NCBI GenBank assembly: GCA_959018155.1
Contig: CAUEKH010000151.1
Coordinates: 1-6,448 of the forward strand
Direction: 5' to 3'
Length of the DNA stretch: 6,448 nucleotides
Source: an uncultured Hungatella sp.
GTDB taxonomy: Bacteria; Bacillota; Clostridia; Lachnospirales; Lachnospiraceae
Both the position numbers and the translations under genes were made by a program. This document shows, in pieces, positions 1 to 5,868 of the stretch. The notes under the pieces are model-generated. The model had not been told where the DNA came from. It made no database searches and saw nothing but the letters and a program-made list of their open reading frames with translations. Every line of letters begins with the position of its first letter. Within the stretch, counting starts at the first letter, position 1.

Positions 1-368
1 GAAAGCGTGCCCCGGACCGGCTTAATCTCCCCGTCCAGCCCCAGTTCTCCCGATATAACGCAGGAATTCAGGATATGCGGCTCCACCACCCCGAATGCTG
101 CCAGAACAGCGATCGCAACCGGTAAATCGAACGCCGTTCCCTCCTTGCGGATATCTGCCGGTGATAAATTGATCGTTACCTTCTTCGCCGGCAGATGAAA
201 TCCCGAATTCTTGATGGCTGTCCTCACTCTCTCCTGAGCCTCTCTTACCTCTGAGGAAAGATATCCGACCATAGTAAAACCAGGAAGCCCGTCGCTGACA
301 TCCGCTTCTACCAGAACCGGATAGCCCTCCACTCCCATAATACCAATACTGTGCACTTTGCTGAACAA
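1..368 (-). CDS. YifB/ComM-family Mg-chelatase-like AAA+ ATPase, N-terminal part (cut by window edge)
   Basis: Only the first 122 residues are in the window; the reading frame runs off at base 1 without a stop. The visible part is the Lon-protease-like fold (ChlI-type domain) that begins YifB/ComM proteins. Its markers are the opening FSKV, DVSDGLPGFTMVG (residues 23-35), VREAQERVRTAIKNSGF (41-57), NLSPADIRKEG (67-77), FDLPVAIAVLA (80-90) and SGELGLDGEIKPVRG (106-120). The Walker A and B motifs would lie beyond the window. In Gram-negative bacteria ComM is a branch-migration helicase acting in natural transformation; its role in Firmicutes is not settled. I chose a TTG start at 368 because homologues usually begin M-F/L-S-K-V. 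The purine-rich run AAAGGGG ends 9 bases upstream, but the better-looking AGGAGG (376..371) is only 2 bases away. An in-frame ATG at 407 would add 13 residues (MYFTNYYRKGQEV) and has only a weak, abutting AGGA. The gene has its own promoter. Family is sure, start is not. Confidence 0.9.
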   Translation of the reverse strand, partial: MFSKVHSIGIMGVEGYPVLVEADVSDGLPGFTMVGYLSSEVREAQERVRTAIKNSGFHLPAKKVTINLSPADIRKEGTAFDLPVAIAVLAAFGVVEPHILNSCVISGELGLDGEIKPVRGTL

Positions 369-425
369 TACCTCCTGCCCCTTTCTGTAATAATTTGTAA
401 AATACATTCCTGTTCTGGAAAACAA

Positions 426-467
426 TGCAGAATCTGCAAAGAAGACAGAAGAAAAGAGTCTCTGTCT
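426..467 (-). other. Two small hairpins in the leader of the YifB-family gene
   Basis: An inverted repeat AGACAGA/TCTGTCT (443-449 with 461-467, 11-base loop) is followed in the transcript by a second one, TGCAG/CTGCA (426-438, 3-base loop), with TTGTTTT just after it. Both stems are AU-rich or short. They may structure the leader, but neither has the strength of a proper terminator, and no known riboswitch family is recognisable. Together with the promoter they account for the otherwise gene-free stretch 408-579. Confidence 0.25.
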
Positions 468-504
468 CATAGATAAAAGATATTTCTGTTCCAAACCTGA
501 TTGT

Positions 505-533
505 ATCATACTCTATATTTTTACAGAAGGCAA
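505..533 (-). promoter_or_regulatory. Sigma-A promoter for the YifB-family gene
   Basis: Reading the minus strand, TTGCCT (533..528) is followed by exactly 17 bases and then TATGAT (510..505). This gives a start of transcription near 498 and a leader of roughly 90-130 bases, depending on which start codon is used. The site lies in the gap after the DUF4130 gene, so the ATPase gene need not depend on the upstream LexA-controlled promoter. I see no LexA box here. Confidence 0.65.
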
Positions 534-579
534 GAGATATTTCGGGAAAGGCAGATAAACTTACCGTTCATGTTTCCTT

Positions 580-1359
580 TCAGTCATCCGTAAGCTTTTC
601 CTTAAATTCCGGCATAAAAACCCGGTATCTGAGAGGCATGTGGTTTCGCTGGCAGACAGGATTCTTCCGCTCTGTGATTGCAATGCTCTTCCTGAAGACC
701 TTCCATAATGTTTCATAGCCGTCTTCCTCCTCCGCCTTCTTAAGACTCTCCTCCCATTCTGTGGAGGTTAAATCCATCAAAAACCAGGGGCGTCCCGCCG
801 GATGGATGGCCGCTTTTTTCCTCTTTTCATCGTAAATCAGCCAGTTCTCTTCCGGCAGACGATCCGCAAAATGAGGGGCTACAAGGATCAGGACATCATT
901 CTTCGGTCCGATTCGTGATGCCAGAAAGCCTCCCTCCATCTCCACAAAACGCAGGAATTCCTTAAACAAATGCGCTTCATTATCGAGGTAGCGGCACATC
1001 TCAAAAATGTGGAATACCTCAGGGATCTGCAGCATGTCCGTTACCGCCGCCCCATAGTGGAATCCGTAAATCAGAAAACGGTAGATACGGTCCGCCCGAT
1101 CCGGATCCCGGCTCAGAGACGCCTTATAGACAGCCTCATAGGCGGCCTCGGAAATTCGGGTTCGAACGGATCGAACCACCTTCTCTGTCTTTTCCTCCTC
1201 AACCGGCACTTCCTGATATTCGCAGAACAGTTCCATCGTGCCGCCCTGCCCTTCCGTTTCAAGGCGGACATTCGCGTGGCCGCGCCTGCTCATCCAGGCA
1301 TCGTAGACCCCGCATAAAATCCCCTCGAAACTGTCCTTACAAATGTAAACTGTCATCAT
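580..1359 (-). CDS. DUF4130/TIGR03915 putative DNA repair protein, partner of the radical SAM protein
   Basis: A 259-residue protein of the family found as the obligate neighbour of TIGR03916 radical SAM proteins; its biochemical role is unknown. Family marks are the start TVYICKDSFEGILCGVYDAW (residues 3-22), the central RIYRFLIYGF, the run PHFADRLPEENWLIYDEKR, and the C-terminal QRNHMPLRYRVFMPEF, where DUF4130 proteins carry a conserved arginine/proline/tryptophan-or-tyrosine block ending in MPEF. In many proteobacteria this family is fused to a UdgX/uracil-DNA glycosylase-type domain; here it is a stand-alone protein with no such extension. The frame stays open upstream to 1476, but that part overlaps the radical SAM gene in another frame. 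ATG 1359 has GGGGAG (1374..1369) 9 bases upstream, whereas GTG 1365 has only 3. ATG 1356 is also possible. The radical SAM stop codon (1364-1362) ends 2 bases before this start, so the two are almost certainly translationally coupled. No terminator hairpin is evident after it. Confidence 0.88.
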   Translation of the reverse strand: MMTVYICKDSFEGILCGVYDAWMSRRGHANVRLETEGQGGTMELFCEYQEVPVEEEKTEKVVRSVRTRISEAAYEAVYKASLSRDPDRADRIYRFLIYGFHYGAAVTDMLQIPEVFHIFEMCRYLDNEAHLFKEFLRFVEMEGGFLASRIGPKNDVLILVAPHFADRLPEENWLIYDEKRKKAAIHPAGRPWFLMDLTSTEWEESLKKAEEEDGYETLWKVFRKSIAITERKNPVCQRNHMPLRYRVFMPEFKEKLTDD

Positions 1360-1361
1360 CC

Positions 1362-2708
1362 TCACATACTCCCCGTTATTGCAGCATACTGGTCGGAAGG
1401 AGACGGCGGTACAGCCAGCTTCATATCGTCGAACAGGGACAGCTGTCTGTAAGCCCCCTTCTGGCTGATATCCCACACAGCCCTCCGTTCTTCCCCTATC
1501 AGCCTGCTGGTAATGTAGTCCTCATCAATTCTGGTGGGAAACATCATCTTCCCGGAACAGGTGATGAAATAGGCGGCCCGCTTCAGCACTACTCCAATCC
1601 GCTTTAAGGCCTCAAAATCAAGCGGACCCATCCGCCTGGCTGCCACGATCCTGCGCACGGACTTGACCCCCATACCGGGGACGCGCAGAAGTGTATAGTA
1701 ATCCGCCCTGTTTACCTCCACCGGAAACTGTTCCAGATGGCGCAATGCCCAGTCACACTTTGGGTCTAACAGGACATTAAAATTAGGCCGTTCCTCAGAC
1801 AGCAGCTCTCCTGCCTTAAACCCGTAGAACCGCAAAAGCCAGTCCGCCTGATACAGCCTGTGTTCCCGCAAAAGAGGCGGACCTCCGGGAAGCGCCGGAA
1901 GGCTGCTGTCGTGATTAACCGGAACAAAAGCCGAGTAAAAGACACGCTTTAAATGGTAATTCTGATAAAGGGCCTCCGTCACCATCATCATCTGGTAATC
2001 ATTCTCCGGGGTAGCGCCCACAATCATCTGAGTGCTCTGGCCGGCCGGGACAAAGGCTGGCGCTTTTTTATATTCCATCAGTTCATGCTGGCTGGCGGTA
2101 ATCCCGCGCTCAATCTGGCGCATGGGGGCCAGAATCTTGCTTCTGCTCTTGCCCGGGGCAAGCTTCTTCAGCCCATCAGCGGTGGGAAGTTCCAAATTCA
2201 CGCTCATCCTGTCTGCCAAAAAGCCGGTCTTCTCAATCAGGACCGGATCTGCGCCTGGTATGGCCTTTACATGGATATAACCATTAAAATGGCATTCCTC
2301 CCTCAGCTTCTTAAGGGTCTGATAGATCAGCTCCATCGTATAATCAGCGCTGTAGAGAATTCCCGAGCTGAGGAACAGGCCTTCAATATAATTTCTCCGA
2401 TAAAATTCCATGGTGAGGGTACACACCTCATCCGGTGTAAATGCCGTCCGCACCACATCATTAGAGCGCCGGTTGACACAGTACTTGCAGTCATAGATAC
2501 ACTGGTTTGTAAAAAGTATCTTTAAAAGGGAAATACATCTTCCATCGGCGGAGAAGCTGTGGCAGATTCCTGCTGCAACCGTATTCCCAAGCATTCCGGA
2601 CTTTCCCTTCCGGTCCACTCCGCTGGAGGTGCAGGCCACGTCATACTTGGCCGCATCTGTCAGAATCTCCAGTTTTTTCTGTATACTAAGTTCTTCCTGA
2701 ATCAGCAT
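1362..2708 (-). CDS. Radical SAM putative DNA modification/repair protein (TIGR03916 type) with HhH domain
   Basis: A 448-residue protein. The opening KKLEILTDAAKYDVACTSSG (residues 11-30) and GICHSFSADGRCISLLKIL are typical of TIGR03916. The [4Fe-4S]/S-adenosylmethionine motif is CX3CX2C: Cys70, Cys74, Cys77 (CIYDCKYC). A radical SAM barrel fills about 60-300, including ILYSADYTMELIY and HVKAIPGAD. A helix-hairpin-helix follows (LLRVPGMGVKSVRRI, about 340-354), which in DNA enzymes contacts the DNA backbone. The tail holds QLSLF (422-426), the canonical bacterial sliding-clamp binding pentapeptide. It resembles spore-photoproduct-lyase-like repair enzymes in logic, but the lesion or base it acts on is unknown. 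The start at 2708 is fixed by GAGGTGA (2720..2714), 5 bases upstream; an ATG at 2762 would include the promoter and LexA box in the coding region. It is first in an operon with the DUF4130 gene and is probably LexA-repressed. Confidence 0.93.
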   Translation of the reverse strand: MLIQEELSIQKKLEILTDAAKYDVACTSSGVDRKGKSGMLGNTVAAGICHSFSADGRCISLLKILFTNQCIYDCKYCVNRRSNDVVRTAFTPDEVCTLTMEFYRRNYIEGLFLSSGILYSADYTMELIYQTLKKLREECHFNGYIHVKAIPGADPVLIEKTGFLADRMSVNLELPTADGLKKLAPGKSRSKILAPMRQIERGITASQHELMEYKKAPAFVPAGQSTQMIVGATPENDYQMMMVTEALYQNYHLKRVFYSAFVPVNHDSSLPALPGGPPLLREHRLYQADWLLRFYGFKAGELLSEERPNFNVLLDPKCDWALRHLEQFPVEVNRADYYTLLRVPGMGVKSVRRIVAARRMGPLDFEALKRIGVVLKRAAYFITCSGKMMFPTRIDEDYITSRLIGEERRAVWDISQKGAYRQLSLFDDMKLAVPPSPSDQYAAITGSM

Positions 2709-2719
2709 GGTAGTCACCT

Positions 2720-2733
2720 CGAACGTATGTTCT
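2720..2733 (-). promoter_or_regulatory. LexA (SOS) box 1, full match
   Basis: The 14 bases are CGAACGTATGTTCT on the plus strand (AGAACATACGTTCG on the minus strand). This fits the Bacillus/Clostridium LexA operator CGAAC-RNRY-GTTC with both GAAC/GTTC arms intact. It starts immediately after the predicted transcription start and touches the Shine-Dalgarno site, so bound LexA would block RNA polymerase. Confidence 0.85.
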
Positions 2734-2741
2734 ATAGATGT

Positions 2742-2770
2742 ATCATACCACATCAAAGGCAATTAATCAA
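2742..2770 (-). promoter_or_regulatory. Sigma-A promoter of the radical SAM / DUF4130 operon
   Basis: On the minus strand TTGATT (2770..2765) is separated by 17 bases from TATGAT (2747..2742). Transcription would start near 2735, giving a leader of about 27 bases before ATG 2708. The promoter is bracketed by LexA box 1 (downstream) and LexA box 2 (upstream). Confidence 0.75.
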
Positions 2771-2779
2771 CCACTTTTT

Positions 2780-2793
2780 CGAATATATGTTCT
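2780..2793 (-). promoter_or_regulatory. LexA (SOS) box 2, one arm mismatch
   Basis: CGAATATATGTTCT on the plus strand keeps one intact GTTC arm; the other arm is GAAT instead of GAAC. The middle four bases ATAT fit RNRY. It sits about 10 bases upstream of the -35 element, and its centre is 60 bases from the centre of box 1, close to six helical turns, so two LexA dimers would lie on the same face. It is weaker than box 1 as a sequence match. Confidence 0.6.
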
Positions 2794-2843
2794 TTTCAGA
2801 TTCATCACTGCCATACTGCAGAAACCTGCGAGACAAGGCCGAC

Positions 2844-2876
2844 AAAAAGGCGCAGCCTCAAAGGCCTGGTCTTTTT
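2844..2876 (-). terminator. Probable rho-independent terminator after the TM2 gene (possibly bidirectional)
   Basis: A run of five A and a run of five T flank an imperfect stem: GCC/GGC around a 5-base loop, CA/TG below it, and a further G-C pair at the base, with small bulges. On the minus strand the stem is followed by CCTTTTTGTC. The A-stem-T layout would work in both directions; one pair is G-U on the plus strand and a mismatch on the minus strand. It falls between the TM2 stop codon and the LexA-controlled promoter, so it would insulate the SOS operon from upstream transcription. Confidence 0.45.
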
Positions 2877-2911
2877 CCATCCCAGTCCTTTAAAGCCGCG
2901 CCAAAGTTGTC

Positions 2912-2940
2912 ACGATATAAAATTTTTGTCACTCTGTCAA
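2912..2940 (-). promoter_or_regulatory. Candidate cryptic promoter at the end of the TM2 gene
   Basis: A perfect -35 hexamer TTGACA (2940..2935) overlaps the last codons of the TM2 gene and is followed, after 17 bases, by TATCGT (2917..2912), a 4-of-6 match to the -10 consensus. A transcript from it would start near 2905 and meet the predicted terminator about 60 bases later. No ORF of note lies in between. It may be chance in an AT-rich patch. Confidence 0.25.
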
Positions 2941-3314
2941 ATGAGTATCCGTCCGTCTTCGTCGGTTTTCATCGGCAGGGCAATCATGAAATCCACCACC
3001 GCCAGGGCCATCGAAAATCCGGTCCAGCATACGACCAGGTAGAAAATCCCCAGCTTCCAGCGTTTCTCATAAAAGCGGTGTATCCCGGCCCAGCCGAGAA
3101 GCAGAGTGAGAATCAGATACGTTCTCCGGTTCACAAGATGGCGTTCCCGATGGTCCTGCCAGTAAAAATACCGGTCTCCCAGCTTCTGCCACCAGGTAAG
3201 AGGCACTTCTTTCCCGGCCGCTCTCTCGGCCTCGTGGAGTTCGTCCTCCAGTTTGGCCAGTTCGGCAAAATTCATGCGCTCTTTATCCTGCTGTGTTACT
3301 TTCTTTTTTCCCAT
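2937..3314 (-). CDS. Small TM2-domain membrane protein
   Basis: A 125-residue protein with a highly charged, probably helical cytoplasmic N-terminus (residues 1-60, rich in Lys, Glu and Arg, with WWQKLGDRYFYWQDHRERH at 41-59) and a C-terminal TM2 domain. The TM2 features are a first membrane helix (about 65-78), the signature GWAGIHRFYEKRWKLGI (74-90), and a second helix (about 88-113) ending in the aspartate-containing VVDFMIALP. TM2 proteins are widespread, small and mostly of unknown function in bacteria. No signal peptide is seen. ATG 3314 is supported by AAGGGAG (3330..3324) with 9-base spacing; an internal ATG for Met14 has only a distant AGGA. It lies 81 bases downstream of the symporter gene, separated by a stable hairpin, so it may be partly co-transcribed, but nothing ties its function to sugar uptake. 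Family assignment is firm, role unknown. Confidence 0.85.
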   Translation of the reverse strand: MGKKKVTQQDKERMNFAELAKLEDELHEAERAAGKEVPLTWWQKLGDRYFYWQDHRERHLVNRRTYLILTLLLGWAGIHRFYEKRWKLGIFYLVVCWTGFSMALAVVDFMIALPMKTDEDGRILI

Positions 3315-3339
3315 GAATCTCTGCTCCCTTCATTTCTTT

Positions 3340-3357
3340 GCCCGGCCGAAGCCGGGC
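3340..3357 (-). terminator. GC-rich UUCG hairpin between symporter and TM2 genes
   Basis: A perfect 7-base-pair stem, GCCCGGC and GCCGGGC, closes a TTCG tetraloop when read on the minus strand, the exceptionally stable C(UUCG)G form. It begins about 39 bases after the symporter stop codon. What follows is AAAGAAATG, not a run of T, so it does not look like a standard intrinsic terminator. It could be a processing or 3'-end-protecting hairpin that lowers expression of the TM2 gene relative to the symporter. Confidence 0.5.
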
Positions 3358-3395
3358 GGATTCTCTGAAACTTATGAAACTTTAAACCGGACTCT

Positions 3396-4886
3396 TTATG
3401 CGCCGGCCTCAGCTTTAGCCTTAGCCTTGATCTCAGCGATTCTTTCCTGGATCTCGGCCATCTTCTCCTGAGTCAGCGGATAGAACTTCATGGCGATTAC
3501 GTTGCAGATCCAGCCTACTACCGGGGCGCCTAAGAAACAGGCCATGGTTACCCAGAAGATACCACTGGTATAAGGAGTATCCGGAGTCGGCTGTGCCGTC
3601 TTAAAGCCAATCGCTGCGATCATTACGGACACGAACATACCAGCCAGGGAAGAAATCATCTTATCAACAAAGCTGAACAGAGTTCCCATCAGGCCCGGTA
3701 CGTATTTACCGGAACGGTATACTTCATAGTCTGCACAGTCTGCCGTCATCGGGATAACGATGTTGGAGGACATGTTGCTGAAGCCCGACATGACGATGAA
3801 AAGAACGACAAACGCCACGGTAAAGAAGGAGATATTCGTAAAGCTGAAGGTAGTCGGATCACCGAACAGGAACAGGAAGAAGAATAAAATTGCAGTGATT
3901 ATACCTCCCCAGGTGCCTACCAGCATGGCTGCTTTTTGTCCCATCTTTCTGGCTACAAAGTTCATAAGGAGAAGCGTAACTATGATTGTCGGCACCGTAC
4001 TTAAGGCACTCATGGAACCATACAGAGCATAGTTGCCGCAGATAATACCGTAAAGCATAACGTAAATAATGGAATTGCTACGCATGGACATGGAAAGTTT
4101 ATCAGAAGATGCAGAGACAACCAGCATCTGGATTGCTCTGTTGCTCTTTAATACCTCCCAGTAATCCTTAAAGGTAACACGCTTTACCACACCCGTTCCA
4201 TAGTACTCCACCCGGTCTTTTCTCCACAGACCGATGATGGCAATAATTGCGAAGAACAGGGAAAGCGGCGCTAAGTAAGACCACAAACCGACGAAGAAGT
4301 CAGGATTGTTAAACGCTTCATTTCCACCGAATTTCGGAATCAGAACGCTGGTGATAATAACCGGCATGATAGCGAATACAAGTGCATTGTAAATGGTATC
4401 AAACATAGCGAAAATAGGTCTCTGGCTCGGATCATTGGTCAGACACGTCTGTGCGGACTTTGTTACGACGCACTGGCAGGTATAACCGATAATATAAAAC
4501 ATATACAGAATGATGTAGAACGGAAGTCTGGCCACCATAGGCAGACTTGGTGTAATTTTGAAGATAATAAAACTGGTAACCAGAAGGATCAGGTTTCCGA
4601 TGAGGATAAATGGACGGTTCTTACCAAACTTACTGTTGGTCTTATCAACCACATATCCGATCAGCGGGTCGGTAACACCGTCCCACATACGCATGATCGT
4701 TGTGATAGACCCTGCAAACACTACGGTAGTTCCTACAATTCCTACCAGGAAGTAGCTGACATACATGAAGATCATCATGTAAATATTGGTGGAGGTATTA
4801 TTCAGGGCATAAAACCCGATTTCCCAAAGTTTTGCGCGATGGATTCCACTTGCATCTGACTTGTTATTTTCTTTTTTCGCTCCCAT
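3396..4886 (-). CDS. GPH-family (MFS) sugar/cation symporter
   Basis: A 496-residue polytopic membrane protein of the glycoside-pentoside-hexuronide:cation symporter family (relatives MelB, XylP, UidB, YicJ); it would import a sugar or glycoside across the cytoplasmic membrane with Na+ or H+. The helix-II signature WDGVTDPLIGYVVDKT (68-83) contains Asp69 and Asp73, which align with the cation-site aspartates of MelB (D-x3-D), followed by the loop SKFGKNRPFILIGN. The second-half signature MTADCADYEVYRSGKYVPG precedes FSFVDKM, and the C-terminal FYPLTQEKMAEIQERIAEIK is the usual cytoplasmic tail. The last 20 residues are rich in Ala, Lys and Glu. Length and predicted twelve-helix pattern are normal for the family. 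ATG 4886 has AAAGGAG (4899..4893) 6 bases upstream. The gap to the preceding isomerase gene is 26 bases, so the two form an operon. Family is certain; the substrate is not deducible. Confidence 0.93.
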   Translation of the reverse strand: MGAKKENNKSDASGIHRAKLWEIGFYALNNTSTNIYMMIFMYVSYFLVGIVGTTVVFAGSITTIMRMWDGVTDPLIGYVVDKTNSKFGKNRPFILIGNLILLVTSFIIFKITPSLPMVARLPFYIILYMFYIIGYTCQCVVTKSAQTCLTNDPSQRPIFAMFDTIYNALVFAIMPVIITSVLIPKFGGNEAFNNPDFFVGLWSYLAPLSLFFAIIAIIGLWRKDRVEYYGTGVVKRVTFKDYWEVLKSNRAIQMLVVSASSDKLSMSMRSNSIIYVMLYGIICGNYALYGSMSALSTVPTIIVTLLLMNFVARKMGQKAAMLVGTWGGIITAILFFFLFLFGDPTTFSFTNISFFTVAFVVLFIVMSGFSNMSSNIVIPMTADCADYEVYRSGKYVPGLMGTLFSFVDKMISSLAGMFVSVMIAAIGFKTAQPTPDTPYTSGIFWVTMACFLGAPVVGWICNVIAMKFYPLTQEKMAEIQERIAEIKAKAKAEAGA

Positions 4887-4912
4887 TTTTTTCTCCTTTG
4901 CTTTTTGGATGC

Positions 4913-5776
4913 TTACAGTTCAAACCAGCTGCCATAGCCCATGGCAATTAAGTTATCCCTGCTGTTTCTCAGGCTCTCAAAGGGGTCTCTTCCATAGGTG
5001 TCGTCCTGTTCAATAAGGAAGTATTCGCTGCCACCTGCCAGACCGGCTTCGATACATTCCTTTATCGGGAGATTGCCCTCTCCCACCTCGGCAAACTCTA
5101 CGATATTGCCAAAGGCCTGCATAAATACCTTAGGATCAAAAGCCCCCTCCGGCATCCGGATCTGGCCAATCCGATAGTCCTTTAAATGCAGCAGACGGAT
5201 GCGGCCCGCGTACTTTCTGATGAACTCAACAGGATTTTCCCCGCCTCTCTGAATCCAGTGGATATCCAGCTCAAAGCCCATCTGTTTTGTCGTATCCTTA
5301 ATGATATCTAAGAGATACTGACCATCGTATTTCACAAATTCCACATGATGGTTGTGGTAGTAAAGGTCAATCCCGTACTCTTTCAGCTTTAATGCCATCT
5401 CATCAGCGCTCTTCACAAAGTCCAGAGCCTTCTCCCTGCTGCCCATACAGGTCATGGGAAGCATACCGATGCGCAGCATATCGCACTTTAAGGTCTTGCA
5501 GTCATTCACGATCTTGTCGAAATCCGTGCTTAAATATTCCCCCGGCATTCCCGGCATCATAGGCTCCAGCGCGGCCGTACAGGCAGCAATCTTCACGCCG
5601 AATTCTTCTGACGCTTTTCTCATGCCCTCCACGTTCTCCGGAGTCATGGCTACCTGACTTACCTCTACACAGTGATAACCCAGCTCAGCACATGCCTTCA
5701 GAGTGCCATAGGCCCCAAGTTCGGTAATCTTATTCTTGATTGTACTCATCTGAATACCAATCAATCCTTTTTCCAT
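4913..5776 (-). CDS. Sugar phosphate isomerase/epimerase-like TIM-barrel protein (AP endonuclease 2 fold)
   Basis: A 287-residue cytoplasmic protein of the xylose-isomerase-like TIM-barrel superfamily (COG1082). The opening GLIGIQMSTIK (4-14) is the first strand. Likely metal and substrate residues are in YYHNHHVEF (139-147), FELDIHWIQRGGENP (168-182), LLHLKDY (195-201), the Glu of AEVGEGNLPI (229-238) and the last Glu of YFLIEQDD (252-259). This His/Asp/His/Glu pattern is the divalent-metal site of this fold. Members isomerise or epimerise free or phosphorylated sugars and inositols, and related proteins act on 3-keto-glycosides; the specific reaction cannot be assigned. ATG 5776 has AAAGGAG (5792..5786) 9 bases upstream. 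It is first in an operon with the GPH symporter and lies 190 bases after an AraC-type regulator gene in the same direction. Length is normal and the protein is complete. Confidence 0.88.
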   Translation of the reverse strand: MEKGLIGIQMSTIKNKITELGAYGTLKACAELGYHCVEVSQVAMTPENVEGMRKASEEFGVKIAACTAALEPMMPGMPGEYLSTDFDKIVNDCKTLKCDMLRIGMLPMTCMGSREKALDFVKSADEMALKLKEYGIDLYYHNHHVEFVKYDGQYLLDIIKDTTKQMGFELDIHWIQRGGENPVEFIRKYAGRIRLLHLKDYRIGQIRMPEGAFDPKVFMQAFGNIVEFAEVGEGNLPIKECIEAGLAGGSEYFLIEQDDTYGRDPFESLRNSRDNLIAMGYGSWFEL

Positions 5777-5802
5777 GGTTCCCTTCTCCTTTCTTGATTC
5801 TC

Positions 5803-5822
5803 TGTCCCTTTTTCCGGGGACA
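5803..5822 (-). other. Hairpin in the leader of the isomerase gene
   Basis: TGTCCC and GGGACA form a perfect 6-base-pair stem around an 8-base loop, ending 26 bases before the isomerase start codon and just above its Shine-Dalgarno site (5792..5786). It has no following T-run, so it is not a terminator. It could affect translation or RNA stability, but may be incidental. Confidence 0.3.
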
Positions 5823-5838
5823 CCTCAAATACCGTTCT

Positions 5839-5846
5839 ACCTCCTT
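5839..5846 (-). promoter_or_regulatory. Orphan strong Shine-Dalgarno sequence in the isomerase leader
   Basis: AAGGAGGT, complementary to the 16S rRNA tail over all eight bases, lies 62 bases upstream of the isomerase start and is not followed by a conventional gene. A TTG (5828..5826), 10 bases away, would open a 32-codon frame running into the isomerase gene. A GTG (5823..5821) is 15 bases away and opens a 20-codon frame ending at the isomerase start region. Either a leader peptide, a standby ribosome site, or chance. Confidence 0.3.
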
Positions 5847-5868
5847 TTTTTACAAATCGTATATGCAC

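Noticed and set aside
541..579. Possible terminator after the DUF4130 gene
   Set aside because: Only an AAAGG/CCTTT pairing over a long loop is available, with no T-run after it, so I do not call it.
1159..1177. Perfect inverted repeat GGTTCGA-ACGGA-TCGAACC, resembling a tRNA T-arm
   Set aside because: It lies inside the DUF4130 coding region in frame with conserved protein sequence, and no acceptor, anticodon or D-arm can be built around it. It also lacks the GAAC-N4-GTTC spacing of a LexA box.
1360..1476. N-terminal extension of the DUF4130 protein to 1476
   Set aside because: The added residues overlap the radical SAM coding region in another frame, do not look like the family's N-terminus, and a well-spaced ribosome site fixes the start at 1359.
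1953..2525. Plus-strand open frame of 190 codons
   Set aside because: It is fully antisense to the radical SAM gene, whose translation is strongly conserved; its own translation shows no known domain.
2709..2762. Longer radical SAM protein starting at 2762
   Set aside because: The extension would translate through the -10 element and LexA box 1, and GAGGTGA with 5-base spacing clearly marks ATG 2708.
2559..3368. Plus-strand open frame of 269 codons
   Set aside because: It covers the LexA-box promoter region and is antisense to the TM2 gene; the product is low-complexity Pro/His/Phe-rich with no family resemblance, and no Shine-Dalgarno site supports it.
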